In this document: one piece after another, positions 28,708-36,357 of the stretch
Layout of the letters: each line of letters opens with the position of its first letter
Position numbering within the stretch: position 1 is the stretch's first letter
Origin: Pseudarthrobacter sp. GA104
Lineage (GTDB): Bacteria; Actinomycetota; Actinomycetes; Actinomycetales; Micrococcaceae
Direction of reading: 5' to 3'
Length of the DNA: 64,000 nt
Assembly: GCF_009741265.1 (NCBI RefSeq)
Contig: NZ_WOWL01000001.1
Location: 2,046,001-2,110,000, forward strand
Notes under the pieces: model-generated
What the model was told of the DNA's origin: nothing
The model's input: the letters and a program-made list of their open reading frames with translations, nothing else
Database searches by the model: none
Made by a program: the position numbers and the translations under genes

Positions 28708-29621
28708 CCTTTGACTGCTCCTTGCATAATTCCGGATACGAGTTGGCGGCCTGCCGCGATAAACAGGAGCAGGAGCGGGACGGTGGCCAGGACGGCTCCG
28801 GCCAGGACCACGGAGTAGTCCACGAAGTGGGCGGCCTGCAACAGCTGCAGCGCCACCGGAAGGGTGGGGTTCGACGGGTCAAGGACAATGAACGGCCAGA
28901 AGAAGTTCGTCCAGGTGGCCACGAAAGTGAACAGGGCGAGCATGGCGGCCGCCGGCCGCGCGGCCGGGAATCCGATGTACCAGAAGGCCTGGATCATGGA
29001 AGCCCCGTCCATCCGCACGGCCTCGATGAGTTCATCCGGGAGGGCGTCACGCAGGTATTGGGTCATCCAAAACACGCCGAAGGCGGTAACAACGCCCGGA
29101 ATGATCACAGCCCAAAGCGAGCCGGTCCACCCCAGCCTGGACATCACGATAAACAGCGGGACGACGCCGAGCTGGGTGGGAACCGCCATGGTGGCGATGA
29201 CGAACACCAGCAGCCCCTTGCTGCCGCGGAAGCGGAGCTTGGCGAAGGCGAATCCGGCAAGGGTGGAGAATACGACGACGGAAGCCGCGGTCACGCACGA
29301 GACGATGAGGCTGTTGCCCATCGCCTTCCAGAACGGGATGCTGTCAAAGACTTTGGCGGCGTTGGCCAGGAAGTTCCCGCCCGGCAGCAGCGGGATGCCG
29401 CGGCTCAGGACGGTGTTGTCATGGCTGCCCACCAGGAAGGACCAATACAACGGAAAGAGTGACGCCAGCAGGACGGCACCCAGGAAGCCGTAGGTGAGGA
29501 AGCCTGGCCTGCGGGCACCGCCGTGGCCAGCCCCGGGACCCCTGGCACCTGGCCGGCGCCGCGCTGCTGCCCGGGCGGCCCCCTTCCCGGCAGTCTGTTC
29601 AATCATGGGGATGGAGCTCAC
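28704..29621 (-). CDS. Carbohydrate ABC transporter permease (MalG-like)
   Basis: A 305-residue inner-membrane permease with six helices. The EAA loop that contacts the ATPase is in ELIEAVRMDGASMIQAFWYIGFP. The basic, Gly/Arg-rich N-terminus (1-38) is cytoplasmic. It starts at GTG 29621, overlapping the previous stop as GTGA, and ends in ATGA overlap with the beta-glucosidase gene. No ATPase gene is in the operon, so a shared MsiK/MalK-type ATPase encoded elsewhere is expected. Confidence 0.92.
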   Translation of the reverse strand: MSSIPMIEQTAGKGAARAAARRRPGARGPGAGHGGARRPGFLTYGFLGAVLLASLFPLYWSFLVGSHDNTVLSRGIPLLPGGNFLANAAKVFDSIPFWKAMGNSLIVSCVTAASVVVFSTLAGFAFAKLRFRGSKGLLVFVIATMAVPTQLGVVPLFIVMSRLGWTGSLWAVIIPGVVTAFGVFWMTQYLRDALPDELIEAVRMDGASMIQAFWYIGFPAARPAAAMLALFTFVATWTNFFWPFIVLDPSNPTLPVALQLLQAAHFVDYSVVLAGAVLATVPLLLLFIAAGRQLVSGIMQGAVKG

Positions 29622-30607
29622 TTACGGCCTCCCTGGCTTGCGATGCGCGTGGTAATGAGGAAGTTGAGCAGGGCAATCAGCACGATGATCAGGAAGAGCA
29701 GCCAGGCAACGGCAGAGGCCCTGCCGAAGTTGCGCTGGCCCCAGCCGAGTTCCCAGATGTACATGGTCAGCGTCTGCCACTGCCGGTCCGCTCCGCCCAG
29801 GCCGGACTGGTCAAAGACCCGCGGCTCGTCGAAGATCTGCAGGCCGCCGATGGTGGAGGTGATCACCACGAAGATCACCGTGGGCCGCAGCATGGGGACG
29901 GTCACGGAGAAGAACTGCCGCAGCCTGCCGGCCCCGTCGATGGTTGCCGCTTCAAACACATCCCGCGGGATGGCCTGCATGGCTGCGAGGAAGATCAGCG
30001 CGTTGTAGCCGGTCCAGCGGAAGTTCACCATGGTGGCGATTGCCAGATGGCTTGCCAGCGGGTCGGAATGCCACCGGACCGGGTCCAGCCCTGCCCCCGC
30101 CAACATCCCGTTGATCAGCCCGAACTGGTCCGCGAAGAGGTTGTTGAAGATCAGGCCCACCGCCACCGGTGCAACGACGAAGGGCACCAGGACCCCCATC
30201 CGCCAGAATGTCCTTGCCCTCAGGTTCGCGTCCAGCACCGCTGCTATCACCAGGGCGATGACAACCTGGGGGACTGAAGACAGGATGAAGATGCTGAAGG
30301 TGTTGCCCACGGCGTTCCAGAAGTAGGGCTGGGCCACAACGAAGGCATAGTTTTCCAGGCCCGTGAACTTCCCCTGTCCGCCGATCAGGTTCCAGTTGTG
30401 CAGGGAAACCCACGCTGTGTAGACGAGCGGGAAGAGCCCGGTGACGGCGAACAGGATAAAGAACGGCGAGATGTAGAGGTAGGGGGATAACTTGACGTCC
30501 CACCTGGAGACCTGTTGCGAGAAGGCCAGGCGCCGGACGCCCTTCGTATCTTCCGGGGGAACCTGCGCCCCTCCGCTCCGTGGCCGGACCCGGTCGGTGA
30601 CAGCCAT
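29618..30607 (-). CDS. Carbohydrate ABC transporter permease (MalF-like)
   Basis: A 329-residue permease with six helices starting about residue 43 (YLYISPFFILFAVTGLFPLVYT) and an EAA-type loop in VFEAATIDGAGRLRQFFSVTVPMLRP. It pairs with the downstream MalG-like subunit, overlapping it by four bases, and lies two bases after the binding-protein stop. It should import oligosaccharides captured by the upstream lipoprotein. Confidence 0.92.
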   Translation of the reverse strand: MAVTDRVRPRSGGAQVPPEDTKGVRRLAFSQQVSRWDVKLSPYLYISPFFILFAVTGLFPLVYTAWVSLHNWNLIGGQGKFTGLENYAFVVAQPYFWNAVGNTFSIFILSSVPQVVIALVIAAVLDANLRARTFWRMGVLVPFVVAPVAVGLIFNNLFADQFGLINGMLAGAGLDPVRWHSDPLASHLAIATMVNFRWTGYNALIFLAAMQAIPRDVFEAATIDGAGRLRQFFSVTVPMLRPTVIFVVITSTIGGLQIFDEPRVFDQSGLGGADRQWQTLTMYIWELGWGQRNFGRASAVAWLLFLIIVLIALLNFLITTRIASQGGRK

Positions 30608-30609
30608 GC

Positions 30610-31902
30610 TTAGAGGGACTTCACTGCGGTGACGAACTTCTCCCAGGAGGAGGCGGCGTCGTCCGACTTGTCAACGTCCACGCGGGTAAGGGCCTGCTGC
30701 ATGGCATCGTTGATGGCGAAGTACTTGGTTCCCTTGAACGGGGTCACGTCAACAGCCTTGGCGCGTTCGGCGAAGATCTGGCCGGTGGGCGCGCCGTTGA
30801 AGAACGCGTTCGTCTGGCCCAGCAGATCGCTGCTTTCAAGCGCCTCCTTCTGGCTGGGGAAGGTGCCCTTGGCGGTGAAGGCCTTGATCTGCTGCTCAGG
30901 GGCGGTCAGCCAGCCTGCCAGCTTCTTGGCCTCGGCCTGGTGTTCGCCCTGGGTGGGAACCGTCAGGTAGGAACCACCCCAGTTTCCCCCGCCGCCGGGG
31001 AAGACGTTGGCAACATCCCAGCCGGTGACCCCGGCCGCGTTGCCCTCGATGACCCCCAGCATCCAGCCCGGGCAGAGGGTTGTTGCGAAGGCGCCCGTCT
31101 GGAAGCCGGAGGCCCAGTCGTCGCTCCACTGGCTAAGGTGGGCGGACAGCCCGTCCCTGGTGGAGGCCTCCAGGACCTGGTTGTAGGTGTCCTTGACCTT
31201 CGGGTTCTCCGTGGCGATGACGGTGCCGTCCTCTTCCTCATAGACCTTCTCGAGCTGGTTGCTCATGCCCTGGTAGATCGCCCCCGCCGAGTCGAACCAT
31301 GCGGAATCCGGGCTTGCGGCCTTGAAGGCCTTGCCGGCCTCGAAGTAGCTGTCCCAGGTGGTCCCCAGCATCTTGGCAACTTCCCCGCGTTCGGTGGGCA
31401 TGCCGGCCTTCTTGAGCAGCTCGGCGTTGTAGCAGACTGCTTCAGGGCCGGAGTCGGTCCCGTAGCCAAGCAGCTTGCCGTCGGCGGTCGTGGCGGCCTC
31501 GGCCTTCCAGTCCAGCCAGCGGCCTTCCACAGCGGGGTCCTTCAGGTCTGCAAAGCGGTCCGGGTACTGCAGCAGTTCCGGAAGCCAGTCCACCTCAACG
31601 GCCTCGATATCGGACAGGCCGGAGCCGGCGGCCAGGCGCGTGGTGAGGTTGTCCCGTGCCTCGTTGGTGGTTGCCGCCTTCTTGTGCTCAATGGTCACGT
31701 TCGGGTTCAGCGCTTCGTACTCTTCAAAGAGTTTTTCGTACCCGAATTCGTTGAAGGTACCCACCGTGAGCGTGACGGGATCGGAGCCGGTGGCGCCGTC
31801 GACGCCGCCTGATTCAGGAGCGGACGAGCCGCAGGCCGTCAGCGACAGGGCCAGGCAGGCGGCCGCAGCCGACAACACAGAGAACTTGGTTGGGTTTTTC
31901 AC
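30610..31902 (-). CDS. ABC transporter sugar-binding lipoprotein
   Basis: A 430-residue extracellular solute-binding protein (family 1). A lipoprotein signal ends in the lipobox LTAC-GSS, so Cys is lipidated and the protein is membrane-tethered. Sugar-binding-type blocks include NPNVTIEHKKAATTNEARDN and LPELLQYPDRFADL. The start is GTG 31902, with GAAGGAG eight bases upstream; the longer in-frame extension is rejected. It is the first gene of the operon to permeases, beta-glucosidase and LacI. The probable ligand is a beta-1,3-gluco-oligosaccharide. Confidence 0.92.
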   Translation of the reverse strand: MKNPTKFSVLSAAAACLALSLTACGSSAPESGGVDGATGSDPVTLTVGTFNEFGYEKLFEEYEALNPNVTIEHKKAATTNEARDNLTTRLAAGSGLSDIEAVEVDWLPELLQYPDRFADLKDPAVEGRWLDWKAEAATTADGKLLGYGTDSGPEAVCYNAELLKKAGMPTERGEVAKMLGTTWDSYFEAGKAFKAASPDSAWFDSAGAIYQGMSNQLEKVYEEEDGTVIATENPKVKDTYNQVLEASTRDGLSAHLSQWSDDWASGFQTGAFATTLCPGWMLGVIEGNAAGVTGWDVANVFPGGGGNWGGSYLTVPTQGEHQAEAKKLAGWLTAPEQQIKAFTAKGTFPSQKEALESSDLLGQTNAFFNGAPTGQIFAERAKAVDVTPFKGTKYFAINDAMQQALTRVDVDKSDDAASSWEKFVTAVKSL

Positions 31903-32003
31903 AGGAAAGACTCCTTCGTCAGAAAAAATGCCCTGTCGACCCACATGACGGTCGGAGGCGGAGAGGTGGTGCGGTGGAACTGCCCCGCGGCAGTGGCCGA
32001 GCG

Positions 32004-32017
32004 TGGGAGCGCTCTCA
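32004..32017. promoter_or_regulatory. LacI-family operator upstream of the transporter operon
   Basis: TGGGAGCGCTCTCA, identical to the site before the GH81 gene, lies 102 bp upstream of the binding-protein start. Together with the 32117 site it frames the divergent promoter region. Confidence 0.75.
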
Positions 32018-32058
32018 CCACATGGTGTCCCACCTCACAACCCCTTGTCAAGAGGCGG

Positions 32059-32072
32059 TAGGAGCGCTTCCA
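32059..32072. promoter_or_regulatory. Weaker LacI-type half-matching site
   Basis: TAGGAGCGCTTCCA keeps the GGAGCGCT core of the neighbouring operators but has imperfect arms. It could be an auxiliary site supporting looping between the two flanking operators. Confidence 0.4.
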
Positions 32073-32116
32073 CGCGACCCTTGCCGGTACTCCCCCGCGG
32101 TGTTACGCTTCCCCGA

Positions 32117-32130
32117 CGAGAGCGCTCCCA
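32117..32130. promoter_or_regulatory. LacI-family operator before the secreted beta-helix gene
   Basis: CGAGAGCGCTCCCA is the inverse of the TGGGAGCGCTCTC(A) operator and lies 60 bp before the start at 32191. Confidence 0.7.
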
Positions 32131-32190
32131 CGGCTGCAGCTTTTCCTGTCGCCCACGCTCGACGATTCCCGCCAACGAACAGGACAAGCA

Positions 32191-34173
32191 ATGCCGCTAG
32201 CCCACGTCCCCCATCCTCCGCGCGCCGGCAGACCCCAGAACCCGCAGCAGGGGCGCACCCAGGCCCGGCGCCGGCACGTCGCCGGCACTGTCGCCGGCGC
32301 CGTCGCCCTCCTCGCCGGCCTGGTCGCCAGCGGAGGAAGCATGGCCGCTGCTGCGCCGGCCGCTCCCGCCGTTTCAAAGGCATCGGCTTCAAAGTCATTA
32401 GCGCAACAGGCTCCCGCACCGGCTGCTCCCCCTGCCCTTCCCCAGGTTGCAGAGCCTGACTTCGGACCCAACGTCCGGATCTTCGACCCCGGCATGCCGG
32501 TGGCCGAAATCCAGGCCACGGTTGATTCCATCGCCGCTGAACAGGTGGACGATGAGATGGGTTCCAAACGCTACTCACTGCTGTTCAAGCCGGGAACCTA
32601 CGGCAGTGCCGAAGAGCCGCTCATCGTCCAGGTGGGCTACTCCACCGAGGTGGCGGGGCTGGGCGCTTCCCCCACGGATGTCACCATCAACGGGCACGTG
32701 GACGTCTACAACCGGTGCCTCGCCGCGGACAACTGCATCGCCCTGAACAACTTCTGGCGGTCCCTGTCCAACCTCACCATCAATGTCACCGGCCTCGAAG
32801 GCTGCCGCAGCTCCGCCAATTTCTGGGCGGCCTCGCAGGCGTCCCCCATGCGGCGGATCAACATCACCGGCGGCAACCTCTCCCTCATGGACTACTGCAC
32901 CGCCGGACCGCAATACGCCAGCGGCGGCTTCATCGCCGATTCCAAGACGGGCGATGTCATCAACGGCTCACAGCAGCAGTACTTCGTGCGTGACAGCAGC
33001 ATCGGCAACTGGTCCAACGGCGTCTGGAACCAGGTCTTCTCCGGAGTGGACGGGGCACCGGCGCAGTCCTTCCCGAACCCGCCGTACACCACTTTGGCGA
33101 GCACGCCTATCAGCCGCGAAAAGCCTTATCTCACGCTGGATGCCGCCGGCCAGTACAGCGTGTTCGTTCCCGCCGTCCGCACGGACTCCGCCGGGACCAC
33201 GTGGGAAAACGGCCCGACGGCGGGGCGCAGCATCCCGCTGTCAGATTTCTATGTGGCCCGCCCCTCGGATTCGGTCAAGACCATCAATTCCCAGCTGGCA
33301 CGCGGCAAGAACCTCCTGCTCACCCCGGGGGTCTACGGCATTGATGAGAGCATCGAGGTCAAGAGGGCCAACACCATCGTCCTGGGGCTGGGGATCGCCA
33401 CCCTCACCGCCATCAACGGCGCCGTCCCGCTGACCGTCGCGGATGTGCCCGGCGTGGACATTGCCGCCGTCACGATTGATGCCGGCGAGGTGAATTCACC
33501 GGCACTCATGCGGATCGGGAAGGCCACGCAGGGCGGCGGCGGCGCCGCCAACCCGGCTGTCCGCACGGACCCCGGCAACCCCACCGTGCTCCATGACGTG
33601 TTCTTCCGCATCGGCGGACCTCACGTGGGCAAAGCCTCGGTCAGCCTGGAGGTCAACAGCGACAACGTTCTCCTGGACCACATCTGGGCCTGGCGCGCCG
33701 ACCACGGCAACGGGGTGGGCTGGACCACCAACACCGGCAGGAACGGCGTGATCATCAACGGTAACAACGTCACCGCCACCGGCCTGTTTGTCGAGCACTA
33801 CCAGGAGTACAACGTCATCTGGAACGGCGAAAACGGCAGGACCGTCTTCTTCCAGAACGAGCTGCCCTATGACGCGCCGAACCAGGCCGCCTGGCAGCAC
33901 GACGGGGTCCTCGGCTGGGCGGGCTACAAAGTCGCCGATTCGGTCAAGACCCACGAACTCTGGGGCGGCGGCAGTTACGTCTACAACAACGTGGACCCCA
34001 CCATCCACGCCACCCGCGGCTTCGAGGTACCTGTGACACCGGGCGTGACACTGCACAGCCTGCTGACCGTCAACCTGGGTGCCGGCACCCTGGACCACGT
34101 CATCAACGACACCGGCGCACCCGTGTCGACGGACGCCGTCGGGGTACCCAGCTACGTCCCCAGTTTCCCCTAG
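32191..34173 (+). CDS. Secreted parallel beta-helix protein, probable beta-glucan-active enzyme
   Basis: A 660-residue exported protein. A basic start (GRTQARRRHVAGT) and hydrophobic helix to about residue 55 form the signal peptide, then an Ala/Pro linker. The rest is rich in short repeating strands and Asn/Gly turns (LSNLTINVTG, INITGGNLSLMDYC, NNVTATGLFVEHYQEYNVIW), as in pectate-lyase-like or GH55-type double beta-helices. Databases often name such proteins adenylyl cyclase, which the sequence does not support. The shared LacI operator and location next to a glucan importer suggest action on beta-1,3-glucan. Fold fairly sure, reaction inferred. Confidence 0.7.
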   Translation: MPLAHVPHPPRAGRPQNPQQGRTQARRRHVAGTVAGAVALLAGLVASGGSMAAAAPAAPAVSKASASKSLAQQAPAPAAPPALPQVAEPDFGPNVRIFDPGMPVAEIQATVDSIAAEQVDDEMGSKRYSLLFKPGTYGSAEEPLIVQVGYSTEVAGLGASPTDVTINGHVDVYNRCLAADNCIALNNFWRSLSNLTINVTGLEGCRSSANFWAASQASPMRRINITGGNLSLMDYCTAGPQYASGGFIADSKTGDVINGSQQQYFVRDSSIGNWSNGVWNQVFSGVDGAPAQSFPNPPYTTLASTPISREKPYLTLDAAGQYSVFVPAVRTDSAGTTWENGPTAGRSIPLSDFYVARPSDSVKTINSQLARGKNLLLTPGVYGIDESIEVKRANTIVLGLGIATLTAINGAVPLTVADVPGVDIAAVTIDAGEVNSPALMRIGKATQGGGGAANPAVRTDPGNPTVLHDVFFRIGGPHVGKASVSLEVNSDNVLLDHIWAWRADHGNGVGWTTNTGRNGVIINGNNVTATGLFVEHYQEYNVIWNGENGRTVFFQNELPYDAPNQAAWQHDGVLGWAGYKVADSVKTHELWGGGSYVYNNVDPTIHATRGFEVPVTPGVTLHSLLTVNLGAGTLDHVINDTGAPVSTDAVGVPSYVPSFP

Positions 34174-34182
34174 GCGGGATGC

Positions 34183-34215
34183 GCGCGGACGGGCGTTTCC
34201 CACCCCCGTCCGCGC
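34183..34215 (+). terminator. Hairpin terminator after the beta-helix gene
   Basis: An 11-bp perfect stem (GCGCGGACGGG with CCCGTCCGCGC) and 11-nt loop starts nine bases after the stop codon. No T-tract, as is common in actinobacterial terminators. Confidence 0.6.
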
Positions 34216-34301
34216 CGGCTGCCAGGGGCGGCCGCATGACCGTAAGGGGACTTGTCCCCGGTCTGCGTGGGCCGGGTGGGAATCTGTTCCGGAAGAAACA
34301 T

Positions 34302-34357
34302 TTGACTTGGATGGCCGGACCCTTTACGCGCGCGTATTCAGATGTAAGCGCTTACAT
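34302..34357 (+). promoter_or_regulatory. Levansucrase promoter region with a 16-bp perfect operator
   Basis: The 430-bp gap before the GH68 gene holds a TTGACT element (34302-34307) and ATGTAAGCGCTTACAT (34342-34357), a perfect palindrome of LacI-family type but clearly different from the glucan operators. It probably binds a separate, sucrose- or fructose-responsive regulator not encoded in this window. The -10 is uncertain. Nothing else was seen in the gap. Confidence 0.55.
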
Positions 34358-34605
34358 GTGTCCCGCGAACTGGCTTTGGGGTGCATGGAAACATACTTGC
34401 GCCTGGTTCCCGCCTCTCCCTACGGTGGGTGCGGCCGGGAGCCCACAAAGTCTCCTGGCCTTTGAACCGGCGGTCCTACGCCGGTTCGCCTCCGAACAAC
34501 GGCGTCCCTGATGACGCCTGCGGAATCGGGGCCGCCGGAGTATCGGGAAATGAGGGCAGATGCCCGTCTTCCACGAACAGTTACAACTCCGCGAGAAGAG
34601 CAATA

Positions 34606-36204
34606 ATGCACAAGCACCCCCAAACCCCCCGGATGCCGCGGTGGCGGTCCGCCGCCGCGGCACTGGCTACAGCCGTGGCTGCCTCGACCTTCCTTGCCGT
34701 GCCGTCGGCGCAGGCCAACGAGCCTGCCGATCCGCCGGCCGCAGAGCAGATGCCGGCGCCGACCCCCGGTTTCCCGCTCCCCACGGAACACACCCAGGAA
34801 GCCTTCGACCCGGCGTCGGACTTCACCTCCAAGTGGACCCGCGCCGATGCCAGCCAGATCATGGCGCAGAGCGACACCACGGTGGCTCCCGGACAGAACT
34901 CCATGAGCCCCGACGTCACCATGCCGGAAATCCCCGAGGATTTCCCCACCATGAATGAGGACGTCTGGGTCTGGGACACCTGGTCCCTGACGGACGAGAA
35001 TGCCAACCAGATCAGCTACAAGGGCTACGACGTCATCTTCTCGCTCGTCGCTGACCGCCACGCCGGCTACAACTTCGACCAGCGCCACTGGAACGCCCGC
35101 ATCGGCTTCTTCTTCCGCAAGACCAATGCGGACCCGGCCAAGGACAAGTGGAACTACGGCGGGCACCTCTTCGTCGACGGATCTTCCATCGGCAACACCG
35201 AGTGGTCCGGCTCCACCCGCCTGATGCAGGGCAACCATGTGAACGTGTTCTACACGGCCACCACTTTCCACGACGTGGCTGAGCGGAATGCCGGCGGCGG
35301 CGGCATCGCCCCGGACGCGGCAATTGCCAAGGCCCTCGGCAACATCCATGCCAACGAGGAACGCGTCTGGTTCGACGGCTTCGAGCACACCAAGCTGCTC
35401 GAGCCGGACGGCACGATGTACCAGACCAAGGAGCAGAATCCGGGCTTTGCATTCCGCGACCCGTTCACCTTCGCCGACCCGGCGCACCCCGGCAAGACCT
35501 TCATGGTCTTCGAAGGCAATACGGCCGGCAACCGCGGCGAGTACCAGTGCACCGAGGAAGACCTCGGCTACCGTGAGGGCGATGCCAACGCAGAATCCCT
35601 CGACGAAGTGAACAGCAGCGGCGCCTTCTACCAGACCGGCAATGTGGGCCTCGCCGTGGCTGACAACAAGGACCTGACCAAGTGGTCCTTCCTGCCTCCG
35701 ATCCTCTCCGCGAACTGCGTCAACGACCAGACTGAACGTCCCCAGATCTTCATCCAGAACGAGGACGGCAAGAACAAGTACTACCTGTACACGATCAGTC
35801 ACCAGTTCACGTACGCGGCCGGCATGCGCGGCCCCGACGGCGTCTACGGCTTCGTGGGCGACGGCGTGCGCTCCGACTACCAGCCCGTCAACAACTCCGG
35901 CCTGGCACTCGGTTCGCCCACCGACCTGAACCTGCCGGCCAACAACCCGAGCGGCACTATCTCGGGCCAGCAGAACGGCCGGCAGTTCCAGGCCTACTCG
36001 CACTACGTGCAGCCCAATGGACTCGTGCAGTCGTTCATCGACAACGTCAACGGCGTCCGCGGCGGCTCCCTGTCCCCGACCGTGAAGATCAACTTCAAGA
36101 ACGGCGTCACGCAGGTTGACCGCAGCTTCGGCGAGAACGGCCTTGGCCCGTTCGGCTACCTGCCCACCAACGTCCGTGTCGGCGGCGAGGGACACTACAA
36201 GTAA
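34606..36204 (+). CDS. Secreted GH68 levansucrase
   Basis: A 532-residue secreted enzyme. The signal peptide ends about AVPSAQANE. GH68 motifs are in order: WDTW (nucleophile Asp, about residue 124), RDPF (transition-state Asp, about 284) and DQTERPQ (acid/base Glu, about 374). It transfers fructose from sucrose to make levan or short fructans. The start at ATG 34606 follows a purine-rich GAGAAGAG; the upstream frame is non-coding. A stem-loop separates it from a GH32 gene that would break the polymer down again. Confidence 0.93.
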   Translation: MHKHPQTPRMPRWRSAAAALATAVAASTFLAVPSAQANEPADPPAAEQMPAPTPGFPLPTEHTQEAFDPASDFTSKWTRADASQIMAQSDTTVAPGQNSMSPDVTMPEIPEDFPTMNEDVWVWDTWSLTDENANQISYKGYDVIFSLVADRHAGYNFDQRHWNARIGFFFRKTNADPAKDKWNYGGHLFVDGSSIGNTEWSGSTRLMQGNHVNVFYTATTFHDVAERNAGGGGIAPDAAIAKALGNIHANEERVWFDGFEHTKLLEPDGTMYQTKEQNPGFAFRDPFTFADPAHPGKTFMVFEGNTAGNRGEYQCTEEDLGYREGDANAESLDEVNSSGAFYQTGNVGLAVADNKDLTKWSFLPPILSANCVNDQTERPQIFIQNEDGKNKYYLYTISHQFTYAAGMRGPDGVYGFVGDGVRSDYQPVNNSGLALGSPTDLNLPANNPSGTISGQQNGRQFQAYSHYVQPNGLVQSFIDNVNGVRGGSLSPTVKINFKNGVTQVDRSFGENGLGPFGYLPTNVRVGGEGHYK

Positions 36205-36281
36205 CCAGCACCTCGACGACACATCCTGCTTGCAGGCGGCGCACCGGCAGTTCCCTGCCTGTGCGGTAGCCGGCACCAGTG

Positions 36282-36315
36282 CGGAGCGGGGCGCCATCCC
36301 AGGCGTCCCGCTCCG
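36282..36315 (+). terminator. Stem-loop between GH68 and GH32 genes
   Basis: A 9-bp stem continues through one G-T pair into four more pairs around a 6-nt loop. It may terminate or attenuate read-through from the levansucrase gene, letting the two genes be expressed at different levels. Confidence 0.6.
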
Positions 36316-36357
36316 TTGCCGTGGCGCACCGGCGCCGGACAAGCAGCCCCAACTGAA

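Noticed and set aside
32191..34173. Adenylyl cyclase function
   Set aside because: No cyclase catalytic motif; secreted beta-helix repeats instead.
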